Origin: Polynucleobacter sp. AP-Melu-500A-A1
GTDB lineage: Bacteria > Pseudomonadota > Gammaproteobacteria > Burkholderiales > Burkholderiaceae
DNA: 64,000 nt
Assembly (NCBI RefSeq): GCF_018882125.1
Contig: NZ_JACVOZ010000002.1
Location: 496,001 to 560,000 of the forward strand
Direction of reading: 5' to 3'
This document shows, one piece after another, positions 39,868-48,111 of this stretch. Position numbers and translations under genes: made by a program. How positions within the stretch are numbered: the stretch's first letter is position 1; each line of letters starts with the position of its first letter. The notes beneath the pieces were generated by a model. It did not search any database. It was not told where the DNA came from and saw only the letters and a list, made by a program, of their open reading frames with translations.

Positions 39868-41250
39868 TTATTTAAATTCACGACTTGTTTTAGTTTTGCG
39901 ATGTAGGCCAACAACATAAAACATTGCTAGATACACGCCCAATAAACACGGACCCAATACCAGCGCAATCCGTGCATCCTCATGAAAGCCCATCAGAACG
40001 ACTACTAAGGCAATAAACGCAAGAGCAAACCATGAGGAATAGGGCCACCAAGGTGCGCGATAACTAAGCTCTGCCACTTGGGCCTTAGTTAGTGAGCCAC
40101 GGAATTTCATCTGGGTAAATAAGATGGCAATCCACACCATCAGGCCCACAAAAGTGACTGCAGCCATGATGTATTGAAAAGCCTTATCGGGCACAAAATA
40201 ATTCAGCACTACACCAGTCATACAAACTACAACTGTAGCCATTACCGCGCGATGAGGAACGCCATAGCGAGATAATTTTGCAAATGGTGCGGGAGCATAG
40301 CCGTTCACTGAAAGTGCATATAACAATCTACCGCCACTAAAGATTCCAGCATTGCAAGATGAAAGTGCAGCGGTGATTACCACAAAATTAATTAAGCCCG
40401 CTGCCTCGCGCAATCCAATGCGTTCAAACATCACAACAAATGGACTGCCCTGTTCACCTACCTCATTCCAAGGAAAGATGGCGAGGATAACCAAGATAGC
40501 ACCCATATAGAAAATCAAGATACGCCAAGCCAGGGAATCTATTGCCATTGGAATTGTTTTACGTGGGTTCTCCGCTTCGCCAGCAGATAGGCCAATCATT
40601 TCAATTCCGACATATGCAAATAAAACCATTTGCAATGAAAGCAACATGCCACTAATACCGTTTGGAAAGAAGCCGCCGTGCTGCCAAAGATTGCTTAAGC
40701 CAATAGGTTGCCAATCGTTCGTAAAACCAAAGAGAATGACTGATCCTCCCAAGGCAATCATGGCAACAATAGCCACAACCTTAATCAAGGCAAACCAAAA
40801 CTCAAACTCTCCAAATACCTTTACGGCAATGAGATTGATCAGACCCATCATCACGATGGAGGACAGAGCCCAGATCCACTGAGGAGTTTCAGGAAACCAG
40901 ATGCCCATGTAAATGCCAACCGCAGTAACTTCTGCAATACCGACAACTATCCAGTAGGTCCAATACCCCCAGCCCACCATATATCCGGCTAGCGGCCCAA
41001 CATAAGTATTGGCATAGGCAGCAAAGGAACCGGCAACGGGTTCATGCACAGCCATTTCACCAAGCGTGCGCAGAACAATAAACGCCACAATCCCCGCTAA
41101 CAAATACCCAAGCAAGATTGAAGGTCCTGCAATTTGGATAGCGCTTGCTGAGCCTAAAAATAAGCCAACACCAATTGTTGAACCTAAGGCCATCAGGCGA
41201 ATGTGTCGGACTTTAAGGTGGCGTTTTAAGCCATTGTTTTCAGTCTGCAA
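39868..41250 (-). CDS. Amino-acid permease, APC superfamily (CycA/ProY type)
   Basis: A 460-residue transporter with 12 hydrophobic segments. The APC signature GSTIGVGLFLGSASAIQIAGP at the first helix and EMIGLSAGEAENPRKTIP after helix 6 are clear. The family includes D-serine/D-alanine/glycine and proline permeases; the coupling to ald suggests alanine as a substrate. The start I choose is the TTG at 41250, six bases after a very good AAGGAGGT; the longest frame starts at TTG 41289 with no Shine-Dalgarno. Confidence 0.9.
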   Translation of the reverse strand: MQTENNGLKRHLKVRHIRLMALGSTIGVGLFLGSASAIQIAGPSILLGYLLAGIVAFIVLRTLGEMAVHEPVAGSFAAYANTYVGPLAGYMVGWGYWTYWIVVGIAEVTAVGIYMGIWFPETPQWIWALSSIVMMGLINLIAVKVFGEFEFWFALIKVVAIVAMIALGGSVILFGFTNDWQPIGLSNLWQHGGFFPNGISGMLLSLQMVLFAYVGIEMIGLSAGEAENPRKTIPMAIDSLAWRILIFYMGAILVILAIFPWNEVGEQGSPFVVMFERIGLREAAGLINFVVITAALSSCNAGIFSGGRLLYALSVNGYAPAPFAKLSRYGVPHRAVMATVVVCMTGVVLNYFVPDKAFQYIMAAVTFVGLMVWIAILFTQMKFRGSLTKAQVAELSYRAPWWPYSSWFALAFIALVVVLMGFHEDARIALVLGPCLLGVYLAMFYVVGLHRKTKTSREFK

Positions 41251-41349
41251 AAGAGACCTCCTTTCGATTTGTCGTTGGCGATTTACCAACGAGGCAAAGT
41301 CTAGGGAGGAGTTTGTATAAGCACTAGGGCCTAAAAATATCGAAAGTGA

Positions 41350-41390
41350 TTAAATAAATAAAAATGAGCGCTTAAAAATAAAACGCTCAT
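41350..41390 (-). terminator. Predicted intrinsic terminator downstream of tcdA
   Basis: On the minus strand the arms ATGAGCG/CGCTCAT (41390-41384 and 41370-41364) enclose a 13-base loop and are followed by TTTTATTTATTT. About 85 bases after the tcdA stop and before the permease gene. The large loop lowers confidence. Confidence 0.45.
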
Positions 41391-41473
41391 ATAAATCAAG
41401 AGTCTGCAATGAAAGTTTTTATTATTGACTGCAAAAGAATCCGTAATTTCCTACAGGGATTCCCCTTAAGGGT

Positions 41474-42226
41474 TTAAGGCTGAGCAGCAATCAGATTTAA
41501 TATCTCAGCAGCTGCAGCTAAGCCACAAGCAGCGGTTACCACAACGGTCGAACCATAACCAGAGCAGGCTAGCCCCCCACTGGAAGCTCCGGTACGGGGC
41601 TCATGAGAGTAGATGGCACGCACTCCCATTTTTTTCTTGAGGTTTCTTGAGAAACCATGATCTTGCCTCAATCCTTGTCTTACCTTTGCCAACAATGCAT
41701 CTTGTTCAGTGCGCGAGAGATCATCACACCTGACTGAGGTAGGATCGGTTTTACCTCCCGCAGCACCACACATGACGAGCGATCGATTATTTTGCGTAGC
41801 CCAAAGTACCAAAGCAATTTTGGTTTGCACTGAATCGGTTGCATCTAATACCAATGCATCTTTCGGCACTATTACATCTAGATTTTCTGGTTCTAGAAAT
41901 TCATCACAGACTGTTAAGGAAATGTTAGGATTAATTTGTTTAATGCGCTCGCTCATCGCTTGCACTTTTGCTTTTCCGTACTGCCCCTCTAAGGCGTGCA
42001 ATTGACGGTTAGTATTACTCTCAGCGATGTGATCAAAATCCACCAGCACCAAATGACCAATGCCAGTTCGAGCTAAAGCTTCAGCAGCCCAAGAACCCAC
42101 ACCGCCTAAACCGGCTACCACCACCGTAGCAAGATGAAATTGCTCGCGCAGCTCGGCTCCATAGAGCCTGGATACGCCTCCGAAACGTCGAATTTCTATG
42201 CTGTCTTCTATATTGTCTTCTGCCAT
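41474..42226 (-). CDS. tcdA: tRNA threonylcarbamoyladenosine dehydratase
   Basis: A 250-residue E1-like (ThiF/MoeB superfamily) enzyme that cyclises t6A to ct6A at position 37 of tRNAs reading ANN codons, using ATP. Seen: the nucleotide-binding VVVAGLGGVGSWAAEAL, the metal/ATP region DFDHIAESNTNRQ and a Cys in MCGAAGGKTDPT. Length is typical. Its ATG is 22 bases from the divergent pdxH ATG and both genes appear to use one -10 element. The AGAGAAG before the ATG could act as a weak Shine-Dalgarno. Confidence 0.93.
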   Translation of the reverse strand: MAEDNIEDSIEIRRFGGVSRLYGAELREQFHLATVVVAGLGGVGSWAAEALARTGIGHLVLVDFDHIAESNTNRQLHALEGQYGKAKVQAMSERIKQINPNISLTVCDEFLEPENLDVIVPKDALVLDATDSVQTKIALVLWATQNNRSLVMCGAAGGKTDPTSVRCDDLSRTEQDALLAKVRQGLRQDHGFSRNLKKKMGVRAIYSHEPRTGASSGGLACSGYGSTVVVTAACGLAAAAEILNLIAAQP

Positions 42227-42241
42227 AGCTTCTCTTTATAC
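42213..42241. promoter_or_regulatory. Bidirectional promoter region of tcdA and pdxH sharing one -10
   Basis: Plus strand: TTGTCT (42213-42218), 17 bases, TTATAC (42236-42241), ending seven bases before the pdxH ATG. Minus strand: TATAAA (42240-42235) ends eight bases before the tcdA ATG, with a poor -35. The two -10 elements share five bases. Confidence 0.5.
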
Positions 42242-42248
42242 TGAACAA

Positions 42249-42884
42249 ATGGACTCGATTGCACAACTTCGCAAAAACTATACCTTCGGTCAGCTTTCTG
42301 AAACTGAAGTTCCTCACAATCCACTGGGCCTTTTTCAGCTTTGGTTTGATCAGGCTGTAAAGGCAGAATGTCCAGAACCCAATTCCATGACTTTAGCTAC
42401 AGCCGATCAAGCGGGCAATCCATCAGCTCGTATTGTCTTACTAAAAGGCGCTGATCAGAACGGCTTTACCTTCTTCACTAATTACGAAAGCCAAAAAGGC
42501 CGGGATTTAGCGATACGCCCACAGGCAGCTCTACTCTTTCATTGGCACGAGTTAGAGCGTCAAGTAAGAATTCAAGGGCTTGTAGAACAGGTTACCGCTG
42601 CTGAGAGTGATGAATACTTTCACTCACGTCCTCCTGCCTCCAGAATTGGAGCATGGGCATCACCCCAAAGTTCCACTATTCCGAATAGAGAATTTTTAGA
42701 AGAGGCTGAGAAACGATTTACAGTGCAATTTGGTGATGCGCCTCCGCGCCCAGGAAATTGGGGTGGTTATCGCCTTCAACCTACCGAAATGGAATTTTGG
42801 CAGGGGCGCCCTTCTAGACTTCATGATCGCATTCATTACAAGCTTGAAGGCACCAGCTGGAAAATTCATCGCCTAGCACCGTAG
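42249..42884 (+). CDS. pdxH: Pyridoxamine 5'-phosphate oxidase
   Basis: A 211-residue FMN enzyme that oxidises pyridoxamine or pyridoxine 5'-phosphate to PLP. Family signatures are NSMTLATADQAGNPSARIVLLKG near the start, FTNYESQKGRDL, PPASRIGAWASPQSS and the C-terminal WQGRPSRLHDR. The longest frame begins at 42198 inside tcdA; ATG 42249 is preferred because it gives the family length. No Shine-Dalgarno precedes it, and the predicted -10 ends seven bases upstream, so the mRNA is probably leaderless. Confidence 0.96.
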   Translation: MDSIAQLRKNYTFGQLSETEVPHNPLGLFQLWFDQAVKAECPEPNSMTLATADQAGNPSARIVLLKGADQNGFTFFTNYESQKGRDLAIRPQAALLFHWHELERQVRIQGLVEQVTAAESDEYFHSRPPASRIGAWASPQSSTIPNREFLEEAEKRFTVQFGDAPPRPGNWGGYRLQPTEMEFWQGRPSRLHDRIHYKLEGTSWKIHRLAP

Positions 42885-42901
42885 CAATCAATTGCTGATA
42901 G

Positions 42902-43474
42902 CTACGAATATTGAGGCGCTATCAGCGCTTTGAATTTTGCTCTAAATTTAGCCAGCTTAGGGGCAACCACTGCCATACAGTAACCTTGATTGGGATGCTG
43001 TACAAAGTAGTTCTGGTGATACTCCTCTGCAGGATAAATAATTGGTGCAACATCAATCTGCGTCACGATGGGCGAAGTATAAATCTTCGAATCCGCTAAC
43101 TCTTGCACTACTTCATGGGCTATTGTGGTCTGCAAATCACTGTGCGTAAAAATCACTGAGCGATATTGAGTACCATGGTCATTACCTTGATAGTTCAAAG
43201 TTGTCGGATCATGAATCACAAAAAATATCTCGAGTAGATCTCGAAATGAAACTATTTGGGGGTCAAAGACAATATCTACAATCTCAGCATGCCCAGTTGT
43301 TCCAGTGCAAACGGCTTCATAACTGGGGTTCGGTCGAGGGCCTCCCGCATAACCTGAAACAACCGATTGAACGCCCTGAATTTGCTGATAGACAGCCTCA
43401 AGACACCAAAAACATCCGCCACCCAAGGTGGCACGCTCTAATTCAGACGGGGTTTTATTCAATTTTTCATTCAT
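42902..43474 (-). CDS. msrA: Peptide methionine sulfoxide reductase MsrA
   Basis: A 190-residue repair enzyme that reduces the S-epimer of methionine sulfoxide. The catalytic motif GCFWC at 20-24 holds the nucleophile Cys21. HDPTTLNYQGNDHGTQYRS and YPAEEYHQNYF are conserved. A later Cys (QGYCMAV) could be the resolving residue. It is convergent with pdxH and divergent from the aldehyde dehydrogenase gene with 49 bases between. Confidence 0.96.
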   Translation of the reverse strand: MNEKLNKTPSELERATLGGGCFWCLEAVYQQIQGVQSVVSGYAGGPRPNPSYEAVCTGTTGHAEIVDIVFDPQIVSFRDLLEIFFVIHDPTTLNYQGNDHGTQYRSVIFTHSDLQTTIAHEVVQELADSKIYTSPIVTQIDVAPIIYPAEEYHQNYFVQHPNQGYCMAVVAPKLAKFRAKFKALIAPQYS

Positions 43475-43523
43475 AGCTTTATCCTAATGCCTTATTCCAT
43501 TGTCTGCCAAGATCTTAAATGCT

Positions 43524-44921
43524 ATGAATCGCTTTACCCTCCAACTCGATGAAATAAGGGCAGCCTTTGCCACAGAACCCAATCCCTCGCTAGAAGTCAG
43601 ATTAGAGCGAATTGGCCGCATTGAAAAAATGGTCAAGGCTAATGAAGGAAAACTGTGCACAGTTCTGATGGCTGACTTTGGGGTACGCCACCCTATCGAA
43701 ACCCGTCTGGCAGAATTTCAGATGATTTACCAGGCCTGCAAATACACCCGCAAACATCTCAAAGCGTGGATAAAAGAAACTCCAGTGGAGACACCTATGA
43801 CATTGGGATCTTCAAATGCCTGGATACAAAATCAAGCTCTAGGTGTTATTGGAATCTTAAGCCCTTGGAATTACCCAGTGCAATTAGCTCTCTTGCCAGC
43901 TATCTCCGCTTTTGCTGCCGGCAATCGAGTTTGGCTTAAACCTTCAGAGCGATGCCCGCGTACTTCAGGGTTCCTCGCCAATCTCATTCAGGAATACTTT
44001 CACCCTACCGAGTTTTGTGTCACTGCTGGAGATACAGAAGTAGCTCAGCAATTTAGCGCACTACCGTTTGATCATCTCTTATTCACTGGTACTGAGAGTA
44101 TTGGTAAAAAAGTGATGCGCGCTGCCGCAGAACATTTAACACCGATTACCTTAGAGCTTGGCGGCAAGTCGCCAGCGATAGTAGATTCCTCAGCCAATCT
44201 AGAGGAGGCTGCGGGTAGCATCGCTTATGGAAAGTTACTCAACAGCGGTCAAACCTGTATTGCCCCAGATTACGTCCTGATTGAACAAGACAAGCGTGAT
44301 AGTTTTATAACGCAATTACAAGCCGCAGCTCAGGAGCAATTTTCTAAGCCAACAGAACTCACGGGACCCATTGATGATGCTCAACTGCAATATTGGCAAC
44401 ATCTTGTAGCCGATGCTCTTGATCGCGGCGCTCAAGCAATTCCACTCCTTAGCAATCCGTCTGCTGGCGCGAGAAGATTCGAACCAGTTGTATTAATTAA
44501 TGTCTCAGATGATGCGCGCGTACTTCATGAGGAAATCTTTGGGCCTATATTGCCAGTGGTGACTATTAGCAATACTGTTTCAGCCATTCAGTACATCAAC
44601 AGCAAACCCAATCCACTTGCACTATATTGGTTTGGAAAAAATAAACAGAATCTGCAAAAAGTTTTGCAAGAAACTCGCTCAGGCGGTGTCACTATTAATG
44701 ACACCTTGTTGCACGCCACCGTAGAGTCACTGCCATTTGGTGGAACAGGTACAAGTGGGATGGGCGCCTATCACGGTAAGGCTGGCTTTGATATTTTTAG
44801 TCATCGCAAATCCGTATTACAAGTACGCGGTTTCTTAGGTTTTAATCTTTGGAAAGGCAGCAAGCTCGCCCGCCCACCTTATGGAAAAGGGGTTGAGCGT
44901 TTATTGCGCTTCCTAAAGTAA
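43524..44921 (+). CDS. Aldehyde dehydrogenase, coniferyl aldehyde dehydrogenase-like
   Basis: A 465-residue NAD(P)-dependent aldehyde dehydrogenase. The catalytic Cys lies in NSGQTCIAPDYVL and the general base Glu in LELGGKSPAIVD; GILSPWNYPVQL is the family opening of the cofactor fold. The C-terminal tail FLGFNLWKGSKLARPPYGKGVER resembles CALDH enzymes, which oxidise aromatic or long-chain aldehydes. The longest frame starts at TTG 43500; I use ATG 43524; neither has a convincing Shine-Dalgarno. Substrate is uncertain. Confidence 0.88.
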   Translation: MNRFTLQLDEIRAAFATEPNPSLEVRLERIGRIEKMVKANEGKLCTVLMADFGVRHPIETRLAEFQMIYQACKYTRKHLKAWIKETPVETPMTLGSSNAWIQNQALGVIGILSPWNYPVQLALLPAISAFAAGNRVWLKPSERCPRTSGFLANLIQEYFHPTEFCVTAGDTEVAQQFSALPFDHLLFTGTESIGKKVMRAAAEHLTPITLELGGKSPAIVDSSANLEEAAGSIAYGKLLNSGQTCIAPDYVLIEQDKRDSFITQLQAAAQEQFSKPTELTGPIDDAQLQYWQHLVADALDRGAQAIPLLSNPSAGARRFEPVVLINVSDDARVLHEEIFGPILPVVTISNTVSAIQYINSKPNPLALYWFGKNKQNLQKVLQETRSGGVTINDTLLHATVESLPFGGTGTSGMGAYHGKAGFDIFSHRKSVLQVRGFLGFNLWKGSKLARPPYGKGVERLLRFLK

Positions 44922-44963
44922 TTCAGTAGCAACACTTCACCACTAATTAATTCGGGAAAACCC

Positions 44964-44992
44964 TTGCAATTTGGGCGCTAATCTGCCATAAT
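44964..44992 (+). promoter_or_regulatory. Predicted sigma70 promoter of the DEAD-box helicase
   Basis: TTGCAA (44964-44969) and CATAAT (44987-44992) with an exact 17-base spacer. The predicted start point near 44999 gives a 5' UTR of about 187 bases. Confidence 0.6.
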
Positions 44993-45097
44993 GAGAGGCT
45001 TTTTCAAGCAATTTGATTCATCGCCCCCCAGCTATATTTCAGCGTACCGTTTAGAAGTTATAAACACCGAAGTTCATAAAACGCGCTGCCGCTTGTC

Positions 45098-45180
45098 TGA
45101 TGGTCGATGCCTTTGACCATCGCACCCTTTAAAAACCATGGGTGCAACATACGGAGACTTCCCTCAAAAGGGGACGTGTA
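45098..45180 (+). promoter_or_regulatory. Structured 5' UTR of the DEAD-box helicase mRNA
   Basis: Three hairpins can form: GATGGTC/GACCATC (about 45099-45121), GCACCC/GGGTGC (about 45122-45145, with an in-frame ATG at 45138 beside its loop) and TCCC/GGGA (about 45162-45175), the last taking up the G-run before the start codon. Confidence 0.45.
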
Positions 45181-45185
45181 ATAGC

Positions 45186-46694
45186 ATGACTTTTTCTAAA
45201 GAAACTAATCATGAGTCGCAAGACTCAAAACATGCTGGAAGTTCCTTCCAGTCTTTCGCCCTAGCGGCGCCACTTCTTAAAAACGTTGCTGAACTGGGTT
45301 TTACCCAAGCCACTCCTGTTCAAGCCCAGGTTATTCCTGCTGCTTTAGCTGGTGGTGACTTATTGGTCAGCAGCCAAACCGGTAGCGGTAAAACCGCAGC
45401 CTTTTTGTTGCCTTTGATTAATCAACTGATCGAATCCAACCCAAACAACTCACCCGTACCAGGTCGTGCACAGCCTAAAGTGTTAGTGCTCTGCCCTACT
45501 CGTGAATTAGCTCAACAGGTTACCGCTGATGCAGTGAACTTAGTTCGCGGCATGAAAGGTATTCGTATTGCAACCGTCATGGGTGGCATGCCTTACGGCA
45601 AGCAAATCCAGGCTCTGAAAGGTGCATTGTTAGTTGTTGCAACCCCAGGTCGCTTACTCGATCTGTGTGATAGCAAAGCGATTCGCCTTGATGATGTCAA
45701 ACAACTCGTTATCGATGAAGCCGATCGCATGCTCGACATGGGATTTGCAGATGATCTCGAAGCAATTGATAAACGTTGCGCTGGACGTAACCAAACTTTG
45801 ATGTTCTCTGCAACTTTTGCTCCAAAGATTATGTCTTTGGCTAATGCATTAACTACAGATGCAAAGCGTATTGAACTTGCTCACGCAGGTGAAAAACATG
45901 CCAATATCGAACAGAAGTTACATTGGGCCGACAGCATGTCACACAAGCATAAATTGCTCGAACACATTTTGGCAGATGCCTCTTTGGATCAAGCAGTTGT
46001 GTTTGCAAGCACTCAAGTTGAAAGCGAAAAAATCGCTGACACCTTGCGCGCTAATGGCTATGAAGCAACTGCTCTTCACGGCGCTATGCCTCAAGCTGTG
46101 CGTATGCGTCGCCTTGAGTCTTTGCGTAAAGGTCACACCAAAATATTGGTTGCGACTGACGTAGCTGCTCGCGGTATCGATGTGCCACGTATTAGTCACG
46201 TGATTAACTTTGGCTTGCCAATGAAGCCTGAGGACTATACCCATCGCATCGGTCGTACTGGTCGCGCTGGTCGTAATGGTGTTGCTATCACTTTGGTTGA
46301 ACATCGTGATCGCGCTAAGATCCGCAATATCGAACGCTTTACACAGCAAGATATCGTGGCATCAGTCATCGCTGGTCTCGAGCCACAAGCTAAACCTAGC
46401 TTTGGTGGCGGCGGCGGTCGTCCTGGTGGTCGCTCTGGCGGCGGTGGCGGTGGTAATCGCTCCGGTGGCGGCGGCGGTCGTTATGGCTCTGGTGCTCGTT
46501 CCGAATCTCGCTTTGGTGGTGGCGCTACTGGTGGTGGTCGTTCATCTGACTCACGTCCTGCACGCTCAGCAGATTCACGTCCTGCGCGTTCTGATGACTC
46601 ACGTCCTGCCCGCTCAGCAGATTCACGTCCGGCTGGTCCACGCTTTGCGAAACCAAAAGCTGGTGGTCAACGCAGAAACTTTAGCGGCAGCTAA
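45186..46694 (+). CDS. rhlE: DEAD-box RNA helicase, RhlE-type, with Gly/Arg-rich tail
   Basis: A 502-residue ATP-dependent RNA helicase. All core motifs are visible: Q motif (FTQATPVQAQVIP), I (SQTGSGKT), Ia (PTRELAQQ), II (DEAD at about 177-180), III (SAT), V (ATDVAARGIDVP) and VI (HRIGRTGRAG). The tail from about residue 400 is made of Gly/Arg runs and a fourfold DSRPARS repeat, likely RNA-binding and disordered. The longest frame begins at 45138; ATG 45186 is preferred, although GGGGA is 13 bases upstream. A long structured 5' UTR suggests self- or cold-regulated translation. ubiC follows by two bases. Confidence 0.93.
   Translation: MTFSKETNHESQDSKHAGSSFQSFALAAPLLKNVAELGFTQATPVQAQVIPAALAGGDLLVSSQTGSGKTAAFLLPLINQLIESNPNNSPVPGRAQPKVLVLCPTRELAQQVTADAVNLVRGMKGIRIATVMGGMPYGKQIQALKGALLVVATPGRLLDLCDSKAIRLDDVKQLVIDEADRMLDMGFADDLEAIDKRCAGRNQTLMFSATFAPKIMSLANALTTDAKRIELAHAGEKHANIEQKLHWADSMSHKHKLLEHILADASLDQAVVFASTQVESEKIADTLRANGYEATALHGAMPQAVRMRRLESLRKGHTKILVATDVAARGIDVPRISHVINFGLPMKPEDYTHRIGRTGRAGRNGVAITLVEHRDRAKIRNIERFTQQDIVASVIAGLEPQAKPSFGGGGGRPGGRSGGGGGGNRSGGGGGRYGSGARSESRFGGGATGGGRSSDSRPARSADSRPARSDDSRPARSADSRPAGPRFAKPKAGGQRRNFSGS
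46540..46645 (+). repeat. Short tandem repeat encoding DSRPARS units
   Basis: Four near-identical units of about 24 bases (GACTCACGTCCTGC... / GATTCACGTCCTGC...), in frame with the helicase tail, directly after Gly-rich codon runs. Confidence 0.75.
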
Positions 46695-46696
46695 AA

Positions 46697-47269
46697 ATGA
46701 CTCACCGTTATCGTCTCCGTTCTGCATGGAATCGAGTCGGTTCCGGTGAGATTCATCGGGCGCCACTCAAGTGGCAAGCCTGGCTGAGTGATACTGGATC
46801 TCTCACTCAAAAAATTGAGCAAATCATTGGTCAAAAACTGGAAGTTCAGGTTTTGCGCGATTGCCCTCAATCACTCAATAGCGACGAAAGTCGCTATTTT
46901 CATTTCCGGGTTAGACGGTGTCGAGTACGTCAAGTTCTACTCTGCTGCAATGACACACCTTTAGTCATGGCGCATAGTGTGATTCCCACCTTAAGTTCTA
47001 GCGGCAGTAACCATCGTATTTTGCGTCTAGGTAAAAAACCTTTAGGTGCAGTGTTATTTGCTAAAGAACGTCAGCATTGCAAGCCAAAGCCGCCGCGTGA
47101 CATTGCCCGTTTAGATAAACAGAGTGCTTTATGGAAAAAGTGCTTTAAGAATTACACAAAATTGAGCTCACCCTTATGGGCGCGCCGGACTCTTTATCAA
47201 TTAAAGGGACATCCCATCCTAGTCAATGAAATTTTCTTGCCAGAGCTACTACGCTACCCTAAAGCTTAG
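46697..47269 (+). CDS. ubiC: Chorismate--pyruvate lyase
   Basis: A 190-residue enzyme that releases pyruvate from chorismate to give 4-hydroxybenzoate, the first step to ubiquinone. Seen: WLSDTGSLTQ near residue 27, the RR pair and central strand CRVRQVLLCC, LGKKPLGAVLF, and WARRTLYQLKGHPILVNEIFLPEL at the C-terminus, which match UbiC. The ATG is two bases past the helicase stop, suggesting a shared transcript. Its stop overlaps the stop codon of the convergent hemD by three bases. Confidence 0.9.
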   Translation: MTHRYRLRSAWNRVGSGEIHRAPLKWQAWLSDTGSLTQKIEQIIGQKLEVQVLRDCPQSLNSDESRYFHFRVRRCRVRQVLLCCNDTPLVMAHSVIPTLSSSGSNHRILRLGKKPLGAVLFAKERQHCKPKPPRDIARLDKQSALWKKCFKNYTKLSSPLWARRTLYQLKGHPILVNEIFLPELLRYPKA

Positions 47270-48090
47270 AGAGTTAACCAAGCTAAGCTGGCTTTGACCA
47301 AAGACTCATCGCCAGGTTCTGTTGTAAATACTTCACCAAAACCAATCTCATCAGCAGCATCCGCAATATTGTGATGCGGGCAAAGTGCGCTTGCGCTACT
47401 GAAGTTCTGGGTAAATTGATCCTGAATCACACTACCCAAATATCGTACCGCTTCGGATGACGTTAATAGCCAAAGAGATTTAGAAAAATCAAGTTTATGA
47501 ATGCTATCCCATGCAGGGTTATCAATATCCAAGGGCACGCGGGTGTAGCTTGAAATCTCGTCGACCTGAGCACCTGCATTTTTTAAGGTATCGGCCATCC
47601 AATCGCGCCCTCCCTCGCCTTTAAAGATAATCACCCTCTTACCCTGCCAATTCCAGCCCAAGCTTTGTAACTCCTGCCATAAACCCTCAGAGTCCCATCG
47701 CTCCTTATCTTGGGGCATCACGATAGGTGTGGGGTTAGTTTCCATTCCGACGCCATGATGCTGCAGAGCTAATTTGCTACTTCCCCCCATCACACCGATT
47801 GGAATAATTCTTTTTGAAAAATCTTGCCAACTGCGCTCCAATAAGCGCATCACACATTCAATCGCATTAGGACTAACAAAGATGGCCAGGTCTGCATCCT
47901 GTAAGAGAATTGCAATATGAACTGACAAGGCCTCATCAGTCTTTGGCACGATAGTTAATAAAGGTAAAGATAAAATATCAGGCAAGCTACGCTTAGCAAC
48001 GCCACTAAGCTCAATACTGCTGGTTAGAACTTCAATGAGTTGGCGTGCCTGGCCACTAGGCCGCGTAACTATGATTGTCTTGGCGCTCAT
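47266..48090 (-). CDS. hemD: Uroporphyrinogen-III synthase
   Basis: A 274-residue haem-pathway enzyme that closes hydroxymethylbilane to uroporphyrinogen III. The family is poorly conserved; the supporting parts are the N-terminal ITVTRPSGQA-like TIIVTRPSGQARQL, DLAIFVSPNAIECVM, the central GLWQELQSLGWNWQGKRVII and LLTSSEAVRYLG. It follows hemC by 21 bases, its normal partner. The usual hemX-like next gene is absent; instead the gene ends against ubiC. Confidence 0.93.
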   Translation of the reverse strand: MSAKTIIVTRPSGQARQLIEVLTSSIELSGVAKRSLPDILSLPLLTIVPKTDEALSVHIAILLQDADLAIFVSPNAIECVMRLLERSWQDFSKRIIPIGVMGGSSKLALQHHGVGMETNPTPIVMPQDKERWDSEGLWQELQSLGWNWQGKRVIIFKGEGGRDWMADTLKNAGAQVDEISSYTRVPLDIDNPAWDSIHKLDFSKSLWLLTSSEAVRYLGSVIQDQFTQNFSSASALCPHHNIADAADEIGFGEVFTTEPGDESLVKASLAWLTL

Positions 48091-48111
48091 GGTTCTAAGC
48101 TAACTGCAATC

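Noticed and set aside
45138-45185. In-frame ATG giving a 16-residue longer helicase
   Set aside because: No Shine-Dalgarno, lies in a predicted hairpin, and the added residues do not look like the family's N-terminus; kept as part of the leader.
46276-46749. 157-codon ORF spanning the helicase tail and ubiC start
   Set aside because: It is the helicase's repetitive tail read in another frame (Val/Ala-rich low complexity) and runs across ubiC.
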